From Proteiniclasticum sp043951855 (GTDB lineage Bacteria > Bacillota > Clostridia > Clostridiales > Clostridiaceae), in NCBI RefSeq assembly GCF_043951855.1, contig NZ_JBINJW010000005.1, positions 1 to 64,000 of the forward strand: DNA of 64,000 nt. The letters run 5' to 3'. Under the pieces are notes generated by a model, which saw nothing but the letters and a program-made list of their open reading frames with translations, ran no database searches and was not told the origin of the DNA. Shown piece by piece: positions 1 to 8,166 of the stretch. Position numbers and translations under genes: made by a program. Positions within the stretch are counted from its first letter, which is position 1. Every line of letters starts with the position of its first letter.

Positions 1-45
1 GAGAGAAAGAAACAGATTTGTTAATTTTTTATTGGGGGCGTTAAA

Positions 46-2055
46 ATGACGAATGAATTGACTGGAAAGGAAGTTGAGACAGTTCGAGATATAGACTATC
101 TGAAGCTTTTGGCAAGGCAGTATCCAACCATAAGTGATGCAACAACAGAAATCATCAATCTTCAGGCGATTCTGGATCTGCCCAAAGGGACAGAGCATTA
201 CATCTCTGATGTGCATGGAGAATTCGAATCTTTCCGGCATGTGCTGAAGAACGCATCGGGGGTCATCCGCAACAAGATCAATGATCTTTACGGGAATACG
301 CTGAGAGAATCCGAGAAGAAAGCACTGGCTACACTGATCTATTATCCCGCAGAGAAGCTGGATATGCTGGACATCAATGACAGGGAGATTGACGACTGGT
401 ATAGAATCCATCTTTTCAGGCTCATCGAAGTCTGCAAGAGAGTCTCTTCGAAATACACCCGATCCAAGGTGAGAAAAGCCTTTCCGAAGGAATTCGCCTA
501 TATTCTGGACGAACTCCTGAATGAGAACGAGGACCGGATCAATAAGTACGACTACTACAATAAGATCATAGAAACCATCATAGATCTGGATCGTGCAAGA
601 TCGTTCATCATCGCCATATCCAACCTGATTCAGCGTTTTGCCGTGGATCGGCTTCATATCATCGGGGACATCTATGACCGAGGACCTGGAGCGGACATCA
701 TCATGGACATGCTGAAGGAGTATCACTCTCTGGACATTCAGTGGGGAAATCACGACATGATCTGGATGGGTGCCTGTGCCGGAAGTGAAGCGCTCATCGC
801 AAATGTGGTGAGAATCACAGCCAGATACAATCATCTGGAGCTTCTGGAAGACCGCTACGGCATCAATCTTCTGCCCCTGGCCACTTTTGCCATGGACACC
901 TATGGCAGTGACGAACTCACCAAGTTCATGCCTAAAGGAGTGGAAGTCACGGAGAAGAACCAGAAGGAGCTGGAACTCATCGCGAAAATACACAAAGCGA
1001 TTTTTCTGATTCAGATGAAGCTGGAAGCGGAAATCATATACAAGCATCCGGAATATGGCATGAACGACCGGATGCTGCTGGACATGATCGATTATGAAAA
1101 AGGAACCATCCTGGTAGATGGTATGGAATATGAACTGAATTCCACGGAGTTTCCCACAGTGGATCAAAAGAATCCTTTCATCCTTACAGAGGCGGAAAAG
1201 GACATCATGGAAAGACTGAAGCGATCCTTCATGAATTCCATGAGACTCAATGATCATATGAAGCTTCTCTTTTCCAAGGGAAGCATGTACAAAGTCTTCA
1301 ACGGGAACCTGCTTCTTCATGGCTGCATGCCCATGGATGAGGATGGCGTATTCATGGAGATCATGATCGGTGGAGACAAGTACAAAGGGAAGGCGGCACT
1401 GGATGAGCTGGACAGGCTTGCAAGGCAGGGGTATTTCAACAATGATCCTGTGCTCAAGGAACAGGGCCTGGATGCCATGTGGTATCTATGGTGCGGACCT
1501 GCATCTCCCCTTTTCGGCAAGAGAAAGATGGCCACCTTCGAAAGGTATTACATTGAGGACAAAACACCGCACGCGGAAGAAAAGAATCCGTACTACAGAG
1601 ACAGGGAAAGACCGGATCGTATTGAAATGATCCTGGAAGAGTTCGGACTGGACAAAGATCATGCTCACCTTGTAAATGGGCATGTACCGGTGAAGGTCAC
1701 AAAGGGAGAAAGTCCCATCAAGGCGGACGGAAAGCTTCTGGTCATTGATGGCGGATTCGCCAAGGCTTATCAGAAGGAGACAGGTATCGCAGGATATACG
1801 CTGATCTACAATTCCCATGGTCTGAATCTTGTGAGTCATGAACCCTTTGAATCCACCCAGAAAGCCATTCTGGAGGAAAAGGACATTGTGTCCACGGTGA
1901 TGGTTCTTGAAAGTGTGAGAAGCCGAAGAAGAGTGGCGGATACGGACACCGGTCTGGAACTGAAGTCTCAGGTGGCGGACCTTCTTCAGCTTGTGAATGC
2001 CTACAGAAAAGGATACATCAAGGAAATCATACAGACCGCTTACGAAAACAAATAG
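46..2055 (+). CDS. fbp: Fructose-1,6-bisphosphatase, class III
   Basis: Hydrolyses fructose-1,6-bisphosphate to fructose-6-phosphate, the gluconeogenic step, in the cytoplasm. The 669-residue length fits the class III (Firmicute) family, which has a calcineurin-like metallophosphoesterase core. The core motifs are visible: SDVHGEF near residue 54, GDIYDRG near 206, GNHD near 232 and NGHVPV near 545. The ATG follows a GGGGGCG ribosome site. A perfect terminator hairpin follows the stop, so the gene is probably monocistronic, although an upstream partner outside the window cannot be excluded. Confidence 0.96.
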   Translation: MTNELTGKEVETVRDIDYLKLLARQYPTISDATTEIINLQAILDLPKGTEHYISDVHGEFESFRHVLKNASGVIRNKINDLYGNTLRESEKKALATLIYYPAEKLDMLDINDREIDDWYRIHLFRLIEVCKRVSSKYTRSKVRKAFPKEFAYILDELLNENEDRINKYDYYNKIIETIIDLDRARSFIIAISNLIQRFAVDRLHIIGDIYDRGPGADIIMDMLKEYHSLDIQWGNHDMIWMGACAGSEALIANVVRITARYNHLELLEDRYGINLLPLATFAMDTYGSDELTKFMPKGVEVTEKNQKELELIAKIHKAIFLIQMKLEAEIIYKHPEYGMNDRMLLDMIDYEKGTILVDGMEYELNSTEFPTVDQKNPFILTEAEKDIMERLKRSFMNSMRLNDHMKLLFSKGSMYKVFNGNLLLHGCMPMDEDGVFMEIMIGGDKYKGKAALDELDRLARQGYFNNDPVLKEQGLDAMWYLWCGPASPLFGKRKMATFERYYIEDKTPHAEEKNPYYRDRERPDRIEMILEEFGLDKDHAHLVNGHVPVKVTKGESPIKADGKLLVIDGGFAKAYQKETGIAGYTLIYNSHGLNLVSHEPFESTQKAILEEKDIVSTVMVLESVRSRRRVADTDTGLELKSQVADLLQLVNAYRKGYIKEIIQTAYENK

Positions 2056-2064
2056 ACAAGGTAA

Positions 2065-2092
2065 AACCCCGAAGAACGAATTCTTCGGGGTT
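2065..2092 (+). terminator. Terminator after fbp
   Basis: Perfect 12-bp stem (2065-2076 with 2081-2092) and a CGAA loop. The downstream run is not T-rich, so efficiency is uncertain. Confidence 0.7.
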
Positions 2093-2171
2093 CATCTATG
2101 TTGAAATATACAAAAAAGAGAAAGTATATTTCAAGTAGGAGGAAGCGGGGTCTAGATCTATTTAAAGAGAC

Positions 2172-2960
2172 TTATAAAAAGCCCCGATAAACCTTATATA
2201 GGATATTGTTCGGGTCCCGGTTCTCCACCATATCCGTATCCTGACCATAGATCTCTTCAAAGACTGATGGATCAAGATGAATGCTGAAGTGGTGAATCCC
2301 TGGGTAACCGTCCTGTTTCATGGCTGGGTTTCCCTGAAGCCACATGTTCATCCCGATATGGTGATGATAGCCGTCTCTTGAAAAGAATCCGGCCTTAGGA
2401 TAATCCAGTGTCTTCTCAAGTCCCAGCGTTTTGTTGTAGTGCAGATCCGATGCGTCCAGATCCTTCACATGCAGGTGGATATGTCCCATGTCCGTTCCCT
2501 CAGGGAATCCGGAAAAGGAGTCGGTGGTTCTGGATTCCAGAACTCCATCCACATCCATGGTATCTGTGGTCATATGGATTCTGTTCTTGTTTTTCCAGAT
2601 ATTCTCGGGCTTGTCCCAATAGACTTCTATGCCATTTCCTTCAGGGTCTGTAAGATAGATGGCTTCCGACACATGATGGTCGGAAAATCCTGTTACAGGG
2701 ATCCTGCTTGCTGCCAGATGGTAAAGGAAATTACCCAGATCCTTTCTTTCAGGAACTCGTATTGCCAAATGGTACAGGCCCACTTCATGTCGTCTTGTCT
2801 GTCTTGTGGGATGCAGAACAACTAGGGGGATATTCCCTGCCAGAAGCTCCATGGCATCTTCTCGCTCATTTCTTGTGAATCCCAGATTTTCATAATATAG
2901 GGTCAGCTGTTCCACGTTTGTTACATTAAGGTGCACCGCGCCTAATTCGATTGTTTTCAT
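2172..2960 (-). CDS. VOC-family (glyoxalase/extradiol dioxygenase-like) protein
   Basis: A 262-residue protein of the vicinal-oxygen-chelate superfamily, similar to CatE/YfiE catechol-2,3-dioxygenase-like proteins. Two repeated VOC modules are visible: residues ~1-120, with HLAIRV and GIEVYWD, and ~150-250, with GHIHLHVKDL and GIHHFSIHL. These supply the His/His/Glu metal-site pattern of the family. An upstream in-frame ATG at 2993 exists, but GAAGGCGA lies just before the ATG at 2960, which also starts at the conserved N-terminus. The substrate cannot be read from the sequence. It sits alone between fbp and DUF1836. Confidence 0.82.
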   Translation of the reverse strand: MKTIELGAVHLNVTNVEQLTLYYENLGFTRNEREDAMELLAGNIPLVVLHPTRQTRRHEVGLYHLAIRVPERKDLGNFLYHLAASRIPVTGFSDHHVSEAIYLTDPEGNGIEVYWDKPENIWKNKNRIHMTTDTMDVDGVLESRTTDSFSGFPEGTDMGHIHLHVKDLDASDLHYNKTLGLEKTLDYPKAGFFSRDGYHHHIGMNMWLQGNPAMKQDGYPGIHHFSIHLDPSVFEEIYGQDTDMVENRDPNNILYKVYRGFL

Positions 2961-3067
2961 AATATCGCCTTCATTTCCATCACATATTTGCATAATTTAT
3001 CATTTAACTGTTTATTAATTTCAGTTTGCATAATATTATGATACAGGTTTTGTGGAAATGACGTATG

Positions 3068-3105
3068 AAAACCCTAAGAAATAATTGTGAACAATAAGGG
3101 TTTTT
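3068..3105 (-). terminator. Terminator after DUF1836 gene
   Basis: Hairpin with 8-bp outer arms (AAAACCCT/AGGGTTTT) and an inner ATTGT/ACAAT pairing, just downstream of the minus-strand DUF1836 stop. Confidence 0.55.
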
Positions 3106-3120
3106 CAGCTCATTCAAGGT

Positions 3121-3615
3121 TTATTGATTCAATCTTTCTGTTTCGGCAAGCAGTTCTTCAGAAAGATTGCCGAAATAGGCTGAAATTAATGAATATACGA
3201 GAATTTTCACCCGACTGTCTGAAAGGCCTTCGGAAGCCGTTATTCTGAGATCTTCTGACTGAGAGAGGGTGGCCTTGAAAAGACCATGGAAATCTTCGTA
3301 AAGAGTGTAGAGACTCTCTGTTTCCCCTTTGGCGCATTCTTTTGAAATGGGTCCGAGAAGGATCTTGATTTCAGGCAGAGTCAGGGTTCTCTTCAGGATC
3401 TGGATGAGGGAGAGCAGCATCAGGTGCTCTCTGGAGTATTTCTTTTTGATGGAGGGGAAAAGAATCTTGTCTTTGGAATAGTTGTTGATCATGGTTTTCG
3501 TCAGCGGTTTTTTCGGATAGGATTTTTCCATATAGGTGATGACCTGGTCCATGTATAGACCGAAATCAGGCAGCTGCGAAATTTCAGGAAGTTGAAGCGT
3601 CTCCTTGGCTATCAT
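3121..3615 (-). CDS. DUF1836 family protein, probable DNA-binding regulator
   Basis: A 164-residue protein with the DUF1836 signature: the region around residues 38-85 (NYSKDKILFPSIKKKYSREH, then leucine-rich helices) resembles a MerR-like winged helix. DUF1836 genes are often next to hemolysin III genes in Firmicutes, as here, where the two are divergent. AAGGAGATATG precedes the ATG. The two near-identical palindromes in the shared intergenic region, placed just downstream of each promoter, suggest an autoregulator that also controls trhA. That role is inferred from context; no effector domain is recognised. Confidence 0.8.
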   Translation of the reverse strand: MIAKETLQLPEISQLPDFGLYMDQVITYMEKSYPKKPLTKTMINNYSKDKILFPSIKKKYSREHLMLLSLIQILKRTLTLPEIKILLGPISKECAKGETESLYTLYEDFHGLFKATLSQSEDLRITASEGLSDSRVKILVYSLISAYFGNLSEELLAETERLNQ

Positions 3616-3670
3616 TTCATATCTCCTTTTGCGCCTGAAGTCTTCAGGCGAATGATATTTCTGCTAAATG

Positions 3671-3685
3671 TAGTTCTAAAAACTA
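3671..3685. promoter_or_regulatory. Operator-like palindrome 1 (DUF1836 side)
   Basis: TAGTT and AACTA arms around CTAAA. It is identical to the site at 3771-3785 except for one spacer base, and lies just downstream of a plausible minus-strand promoter (TTGCAG, 17 bp, GATACT). Confidence 0.6.
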
Positions 3686-3725
3686 GATAGTATCATATTA
3701 ATATAAAATTTCTGCAACTTCAATG

Positions 3726-3753
3726 TTGATTTTATTTTATATTAAGGTATAAT
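3726..3753 (+). promoter_or_regulatory. Promoter of hemolysin III gene
   Basis: TTGATT at 3726-3731 and TATAAT at 3748-3753 with a 16-bp spacer. Transcription would begin about 10 bp before operator-like palindrome 2. Confidence 0.7.
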
Positions 3754-3769
3754 ATGAACAGGACAACAC

Positions 3770-3786
3770 GTAGTTATAAAAACTAC
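3770..3786. promoter_or_regulatory. Operator-like palindrome 2 (trhA leader)
   Basis: GTAGTT and AACTAC arms around ATAAA, exactly 100 bp from palindrome 1 and between the -10 box and the ribosome site of the hemolysin III gene. Confidence 0.6.
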
Positions 3787-3802
3787 ATTAAGGAGAATTC
3801 AT

Positions 3803-4450
3803 ATGAGAAAAATAAAACTGAGAGAACCTGTCAACTCCATCACCCATCTTGCCGGTGCAATCCTCTTCTTTATCGGCACCATTGTGCTTTTGACCCAGAG
3901 GATTCTCATCGAGGCTTCCTTAAAGAGCATCATCGGTGCCCTGATTTTCGGCATCAGCCTGGTACTGCTCTATCTGGCCAGCGGAATCTATCATGGATAC
4001 AACGGCAGTGAGAAGGGAATCAGAAGACTGAAGAAGCTCGATCACAGCATGATCTATGTACTCATTGCAGGAAGCTATACCCCCATGTGCTTAAGTGTAC
4101 TGGAAGGGACGCAGAGAAATGTGGTGCTTGTGGTGATCTGGTCCATCGCATTATTCGGCATTCTATCCAAGGTGTTCATAAACAATATGCCAAGAGTCCT
4201 CTATACCTTCTTCTACCTCTTCATGGGATGGATGGTCATGTTCTTCATCGGAGATGTCTATAGAAATGTGGACTTCACTGGATTCATGCTCCTGCTTTCC
4301 GGCGGCATTCTCTACAGCATAGGCGGGTTCATCTATATGGTAAAGAAGCCTAATATTTCAGAATCCTTCGGATTTCATGAACTCTTTCATCTGTTCATTT
4401 TAGGTGGAAGTCTCATGCACTATTTCTTCACATTCTTTTATCTGGCTTAA
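3803..4450 (+). CDS. trhA: Hemolysin III family (TrhA/YqfA, PAQR-type) membrane protein
   Basis: A 215-residue integral membrane protein with about seven hydrophobic segments and the family's conserved histidines: NSITHLAG at the N-terminus, SGIYHGY near residue 65 and HELFHLF near 192. The PAQR/TrhA superfamily is thought to consist of metal-dependent membrane hydrolases involved in membrane lipid homeostasis; true haemolytic activity is doubtful. AAGGAG precedes the ATG. It is divergent from the DUF1836 gene and probably co-regulated with it. Confidence 0.9.
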   Translation: MRKIKLREPVNSITHLAGAILFFIGTIVLLTQRILIEASLKSIIGALIFGISLVLLYLASGIYHGYNGSEKGIRRLKKLDHSMIYVLIAGSYTPMCLSVLEGTQRNVVLVVIWSIALFGILSKVFINNMPRVLYTFFYLFMGWMVMFFIGDVYRNVDFTGFMLLLSGGILYSIGGFIYMVKKPNISESFGFHELFHLFILGGSLMHYFFTFFYLA

Positions 4451-4628
4451 ATTATTTCAGACTTTATGTAAAAGTGATGACGTGGTAGAAGAGTGATATC
4501 ATGCCGGTTCCCGAGAGTTGTGAAGAACATCTTTAATCAAATGTAAAAATAAATGAAATATCTTCATATTTTCTTCATAAAAAGACTTTAGTATAAGGAA
4601 GTCGTAAAAAGTGACATGGAGGAAACAA

Positions 4629-5699
4629 ATGAAGTATTTAAAAAGAATTGTCGCTGGACTGCTTGTGGCGGGGACCATCAGCGGATTTTCAGCTCAGAAC
4701 GTATATGCCCTGGAAGATAAGAAAGCACTGCTTGGTAATCTGACCAATGAACTGGAAACAGTGAGTGTGCTCAGACAGGAATCAGAAACACAACTGGAAA
4801 TGAATCTTAAGGAAATCGAGAAACTAAATCGAGATAGAGAAATTTATCGCATCAGAGCGGAGTATTTAAGAAGCAACATTGAAGAGACAATGAAAAAAGG
4901 TGAAATGCTGGACGAGAAGAATCCGAATATCATTCAGGCGGCGCTTCTGACCCTTACCAATGGGTATCTGGAAATGGAACTGGCAGATATTCTCATTGCA
5001 ATTCATTCTTCAGCGGAAGAATTTGAGCAGTATCAGGAAAAAGAGATACGAAAAGACGACAAGGAAGCCATAAGAGAAGGACTTCAGGAAAAGCTCAGCA
5101 AGCTGGAAGAAGATCTTGCTCAGGTGGAAGAGATTCTGTCAAACGGAGCATCAAGATCTACAGAGCTTCTGACCTTCAACGGAGAACTGAGTGTGAAGAT
5201 CACTGAGGTGGAAACACAGTCAGAGACCTTAAGTGCTCAGAAGACTAAAGTGGAAGAAGAAATCAGAGTGGAAGAGGAAAAGCGCAAGCAGCAGGAGCTG
5301 GAGAGAAAAAGAGCGACAACGTTCATCAGACCAGCCAGTGGAAGACTCACAAGCGGGTATGGAAACAGAATCCATCCTGTAACCAGAAGAAGAGCATTCC
5401 ATGCGGGGATTGATATCGCCAATTCCAGAGGAACCAGTATTCTGGCTTCCAGAAACGGTAAAGTCACATTTGCCGGATACAAAGGAACCTACGGAAAACT
5501 GATCATCGTGAATCACGGAAACGGAATCGAGACAGCCTATGCACACTTAAGCTCCATCAATGTAAAAGTCGGGCAGAGTGTAACGCAAGGAAATGTCATC
5601 GGAAAGATGGGCAGCACCGGAAGATCCACAGGAAGTCATCTTCATTTTGAGATCAGAATGGGTGGAAGTACAGTAAACCCATCCAAATACATAAAGTAG
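4629..5699 (+). CDS. Secreted M23 (LytM-type) peptidase with coiled coil, EnvC-like
   Basis: A 356-residue exported peptidoglycan endopeptidase or hydrolase activator. The sequence shows a signal peptide (residues 1-27, ending QNVYA), a long charged coiled coil (~30-225) and a C-terminal M23 domain with HAGIDIA and HLHFEIR, the Zn-binding His/Asp/HxH set. An in-frame GTG at 4611 exists, but TGGAGG just before ATG 4629 and the signal peptide starting MKYLKR fix the start. A strong terminator follows, so the gene stands alone. Upstream, TCTTCATA occurs twice 11 bp apart (around 4561-4580), which could be a response-regulator site. All catalytic residues seem present, unlike catalytically dead EnvC proteins. 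Confidence 0.88.
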   Translation: MKYLKRIVAGLLVAGTISGFSAQNVYALEDKKALLGNLTNELETVSVLRQESETQLEMNLKEIEKLNRDREIYRIRAEYLRSNIEETMKKGEMLDEKNPNIIQAALLTLTNGYLEMELADILIAIHSSAEEFEQYQEKEIRKDDKEAIREGLQEKLSKLEEDLAQVEEILSNGASRSTELLTFNGELSVKITEVETQSETLSAQKTKVEEEIRVEEEKRKQQELERKRATTFIRPASGRLTSGYGNRIHPVTRRRAFHAGIDIANSRGTSILASRNGKVTFAGYKGTYGKLIIVNHGNGIETAYAHLSSINVKVGQSVTQGNVIGKMGSTGRSTGSHLHFEIRMGGSTVNPSKYIK

Positions 5700-5704
5700 A
5701 CAAC

Positions 5705-5730
5705 AAAAGAGAGCCGAAGGGCTCTCTTTT
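5705..5730 (+). terminator. Terminator after M23 gene
   Basis: 11-bp perfect stem (5705-5715/5720-5730), GAAG loop, ending in TTTT. Confidence 0.85.
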
Positions 5731-5778
5731 CATATTCTGGTAAAGAATCCGAAACAAAGTTCATTAGGAATACAAAGG

Positions 5779-5811
5779 TTATGCACAGTATCCACAATAT
5801 CTTGTGGGTAA
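5779..5811. promoter_or_regulatory. Small DnaA-box-like cluster
   Basis: TTATGCACA (5779-5787), GTATCCACA (5788-5796) and, inverted, TTACCCACA (5803-5811) match or nearly match the DnaA box TTATNCACA. They lie about 55 bp upstream of a strong promoter, so they could regulate the downstream gene through DnaA. Function is inferred. Confidence 0.4.
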
Positions 5812-5862
5812 CTCAAAACTCAAGTCAATATGTAGGAATAATTTTGCGCGATTCTGGGTATA

Positions 5863-5891
5863 TTGACAAAAAAGAATATGTGTTCTATTAT
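5863..5891 (+). promoter_or_regulatory. Strong promoter of small unknown gene
   Basis: Consensus TTGACA (5863-5868), 17-bp spacer, TATTAT (5886-5891). Confidence 0.75.
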
Positions 5892-5920
5892 TTAGGTAAG
5901 ATATGGAAGAAGGTGAGCCT

Positions 5921-6181
5921 ATGCTGACATCAAGAAAGTATCCCTGTGAAGTGATCACCTACTGTAAGGACGGCAGGGTCTATCCTCTGAAATTCAGATA
6001 TTATGCTGTGGATCAGGCCAGATATCTTACGGTGGACGTGGAGAAGATTCTTTATGTTTCCATGAAGGACAAAAACGGACTGAAGGAGATGACCTATCAT
6101 CTGTATGGAAGACGAAAGAGACTGAAAGAAAGATATACCCTGTATCTGGATCCCAGATACAAGACCTGGTGGGTTCTGTAG
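5921..6181 (+). CDS. Small conserved-looking protein of unknown function
   Basis: An 86-residue protein of unrecognised family, with no signal peptide or membrane segment. It is rich in Tyr, Lys and Arg and looks like a compact beta-strand protein. Its basic C-terminal third contains YGRRKRLKERY, which could contact nucleic acid (speculative). The ATG at 5921 has AAGGTGAG at ideal spacing; an upstream in-frame ATG at 5903 is less well placed. It is framed by a near-consensus promoter and a terminator, so it is probably a real monocistronic gene. Confidence 0.65.
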   Translation: MLTSRKYPCEVITYCKDGRVYPLKFRYYAVDQARYLTVDVEKILYVSMKDKNGLKEMTYHLYGRRKRLKERYTLYLDPRYKTWWVL

Positions 6182-6188
6182 GAATCTG

Positions 6189-6223
6189 AAAAGAGATGTG
6201 AATCGAACTATCATCTCTTTTTT
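6189..6223 (+). terminator. Terminator after small unknown gene
   Basis: AAAAGAGATG/CATCTCTTTT 10-bp stem followed by TT. Confidence 0.75.
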
Positions 6224-6269
6224 CCTTGCAATCTGGTGAATATGGAGGGCGCTGCTGGGAAAAAACTAG

Positions 6270-6298
6270 TTGACCAAAGCGGGTTTTTCCTATAGAAT
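6270..6298 (+). promoter_or_regulatory. Promoter of proS T-box transcript
   Basis: TTGACC (6270-6275), 17-bp spacer, TAGAAT (6293-6298), immediately upstream of the T-box leader. Confidence 0.75.
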
Positions 6299-6304
6299 CA
6301 TAAT

Positions 6305-6520
6305 GATATAAACGATGAAAAGAACCAGTACGAAAGTCCTGCCTTTACAGAGAGAGGGAAATGGTGGAAGCCCTCAGGGAAAGTTTTCGGAACCTGTCTT
6401 GGAGTTTCTCAGAGGACTGAGCGGGGAAAGCCGTTATACTTTAGAGTGGATACACAAGTATCAATTAGGGTGGTACCGCCGGAGAAGATTCGGCCCCTTT
6501 GATTGATGCTTTTTTTTTAT
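6305..6520 (+). promoter_or_regulatory. T-box riboswitch (proline)
   Basis: tRNA-sensing leader of proS. AGAGAGAGGG and GGTGGAAGCCC mark distal Stem I. GAACCT (6390-6395) followed by TCTTGGAG places a CCU proline specifier codon at 6393-6395. The canonical T-box runs from AATTAGGG to TACCGCC (6463-6480). The terminator pairs ATCAAT (6460-6465) with ATTGAT (6502-6507), with internal GG/CC pairing, then T9. Uncharged tRNA-Pro should stabilise the antiterminator and raise proS expression. A short open frame across this region (6315-6506) is not a gene. Confidence 0.92.
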
Positions 6521-6538
6521 TTTTAGGGAGGGTAACAA

Positions 6539-7981
6539 ATGAGCAAGAACAGCAATAAGAAACTGGTTGAAGCCATCACACCTATGGATGTGGACTTTGC
6601 GCAGTGGTACACGGATATCGTGAAGAAAGCGGAGATGATCGAATACTCCACAGTAAAGGGAGCGGTGATCTTAAGACCTTACGGCTATGCGCTGTGGGAA
6701 AACATTCAGGGATATCTTGACAGAAGATTCAAGGAAACCGGCCACGAGAATGTCTACATGCCGATGCTGATTCCAGAGAGTCTTCTTCAGAAAGAGAAGG
6801 ATCATGTGGAAGGATTTGCACCGGAAGTGGCATGGGTCACCCATGGCGGTTCTGAGGAGCTGGCAGAGAGGCTCTGCATCAGACCTACATCAGAGACGCT
6901 TTTCTGCGAGCATTTCTCCAACATCGTCCAGTCCTACAATGATCTTCCAAAACTGTACAATCAGTGGTGCAGCGTCATCCGCTGGGAAAAGACCACAAGA
7001 CCTTTCCTGAGAACTTCCGAATTCTTATGGCAGGAAGGTCATACCATCCATGCCACAGCAGAAGAAGCGCAGGATGAAACCATCAAGATGCTGAATGTCT
7101 ATGCGGATATGATGAAGAACTTCCTGGCCATTCCAGTGATCAAGGGAAGAAAGACCGACAAGGAGAAGTTTGCAGGAGCCGAGGCGACCTATACTATCGA
7201 GGCGCTGATGCACGATGGGAAGGCACTTCAGTCCGGAACCAGTCACAACTTCGGTCAGGGATTTGCGGAAGCCTTCGACATCACCTATACAGGAAAAGAC
7301 GGTAAGCTTGCCCATGTCCATCAGACCAGTTGGGGTCTTTCCACAAGAGTCATCGGTGCCATCATCATGGTGCATGGGGATGACTCAGGACTCGTGCTTC
7401 CTCCAAGAGTGGCACCTACACAGCTTGTGATCATTCCTGTTGCTCAGCACAAGGAAGGCGTTCTTGAAAAAGCGGAAGAGCTGAGAGAAAAACTCTCCAA
7501 GGTCGTCAGAGTCAAGGTTGATGCGTCAGACAAGAAGCCAGGCTGGAAATTCAGCGAATATGAAATGAAGGGTGTTCCAGTGAGACTGGAAGTAGGGCCT
7601 AAGGATATCGAAAACAACCAGGTGGTACTGGTGAGAAGAGATACAAGAGAGAAGATCTTCGTATCCATGGATGAACTGGAAGAGAAGCTTCCAGCGCTTC
7701 TTGATGAAATCCACGATGCACTTTATGAGAAGGCGCTGGATCGCATGACCACCATGACAAGTGAAGCGGTGACTCCAGAAGAGATGAGAGATGCTGCAGA
7801 CAACAAACCGGGGTTCATCAAGGCCATGTGGTGCGGAAAGCTTTCCTGTGAAGAGCAGATCAAGGAAGAGTATGGACTCTCGTCCAGATGTATGCCTTTT
7901 GAACAGGAAGAACTCAGCGATACATGCATCTGCTGTGGTGAAAAGGCAGAGTCACTTGTCTACTGGGGCAAAGCATATTAG
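6539..7981 (+). CDS. proS: Prolyl-tRNA synthetase, archaeal/eukaryal type (ProS type 3)
   Basis: Charges tRNA-Pro with proline in the cytoplasm. The 480 residues match the compact archaeal/eukaryal-type enzyme, which lacks the INS editing domain of the ~570-residue bacterial type. Class II motifs are visible: motif 2 around RWEKTTRPFLRTSEFLWQEG (~residues 150-170), GTSHNFGQGF, and motif 3 QTSWGLSTR. An anticodon-binding domain and the type's C-terminal zinc-like domain (WCGKLSCEEQ, CICCG) follow. GGGAGG precedes the ATG. It is controlled by the T-box upstream. Confidence 0.96.
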   Translation: MSKNSNKKLVEAITPMDVDFAQWYTDIVKKAEMIEYSTVKGAVILRPYGYALWENIQGYLDRRFKETGHENVYMPMLIPESLLQKEKDHVEGFAPEVAWVTHGGSEELAERLCIRPTSETLFCEHFSNIVQSYNDLPKLYNQWCSVIRWEKTTRPFLRTSEFLWQEGHTIHATAEEAQDETIKMLNVYADMMKNFLAIPVIKGRKTDKEKFAGAEATYTIEALMHDGKALQSGTSHNFGQGFAEAFDITYTGKDGKLAHVHQTSWGLSTRVIGAIIMVHGDDSGLVLPPRVAPTQLVIIPVAQHKEGVLEKAEELREKLSKVVRVKVDASDKKPGWKFSEYEMKGVPVRLEVGPKDIENNQVVLVRRDTREKIFVSMDELEEKLPALLDEIHDALYEKALDRMTTMTSEAVTPEEMRDAADNKPGFIKAMWCGKLSCEEQIKEEYGLSSRCMPFEQEELSDTCICCGEKAESLVYWGKAY

Positions 7982-8000
7982 AAAAAAATCAAAAATAATG

Positions 8001-8029
8001 TTGACGATTACAGTTTTATTCGATATAAT
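8001..8029 (+). promoter_or_regulatory. Promoter of beta-glucoside operon
   Basis: TTGACG (8001-8006), 17-bp spacer, TATAAT (8024-8029). Confidence 0.8.
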
Positions 8030-8054
8030 CATCTCGAAATGAATAAACAAAATT

Positions 8055-8128
8055 AGACATGTGACTGGTGAAGCAGGCAGGATCTAAAATGACAGATAGT
8101 ATTATTTGTCATTTTGGGTCCTTTTTTT
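8055..8128 (+). promoter_or_regulatory. RAT antiterminator site overlapping a terminator
   Basis: GTGACTGGTGAAGCAGGC (8061-8078) resembles the ribonucleic antiterminator (RAT) bound by LicT/BglG. It abuts and overlaps the left arm of a terminator with a 16-bp stem (8079-8094/8107-8122) and a T tail. Binding by the antiterminator encoded at the operon end would prevent the terminator from folding. Confidence 0.85.
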
Positions 8129-8166
8129 GTTTTTTCGAAATAATAGCATAAAAGGAGTTATAAATT

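Noticed and set aside
4541..4580. WalR box upstream of the M23 peptidase
   Set aside because: TGTAAA is present but the second half-site at the required spacing is not.
6315..6506. 63-codon open frame upstream of proS
   Set aside because: It lies entirely within the T-box leader and its sequence is explained by the conserved RNA structure.
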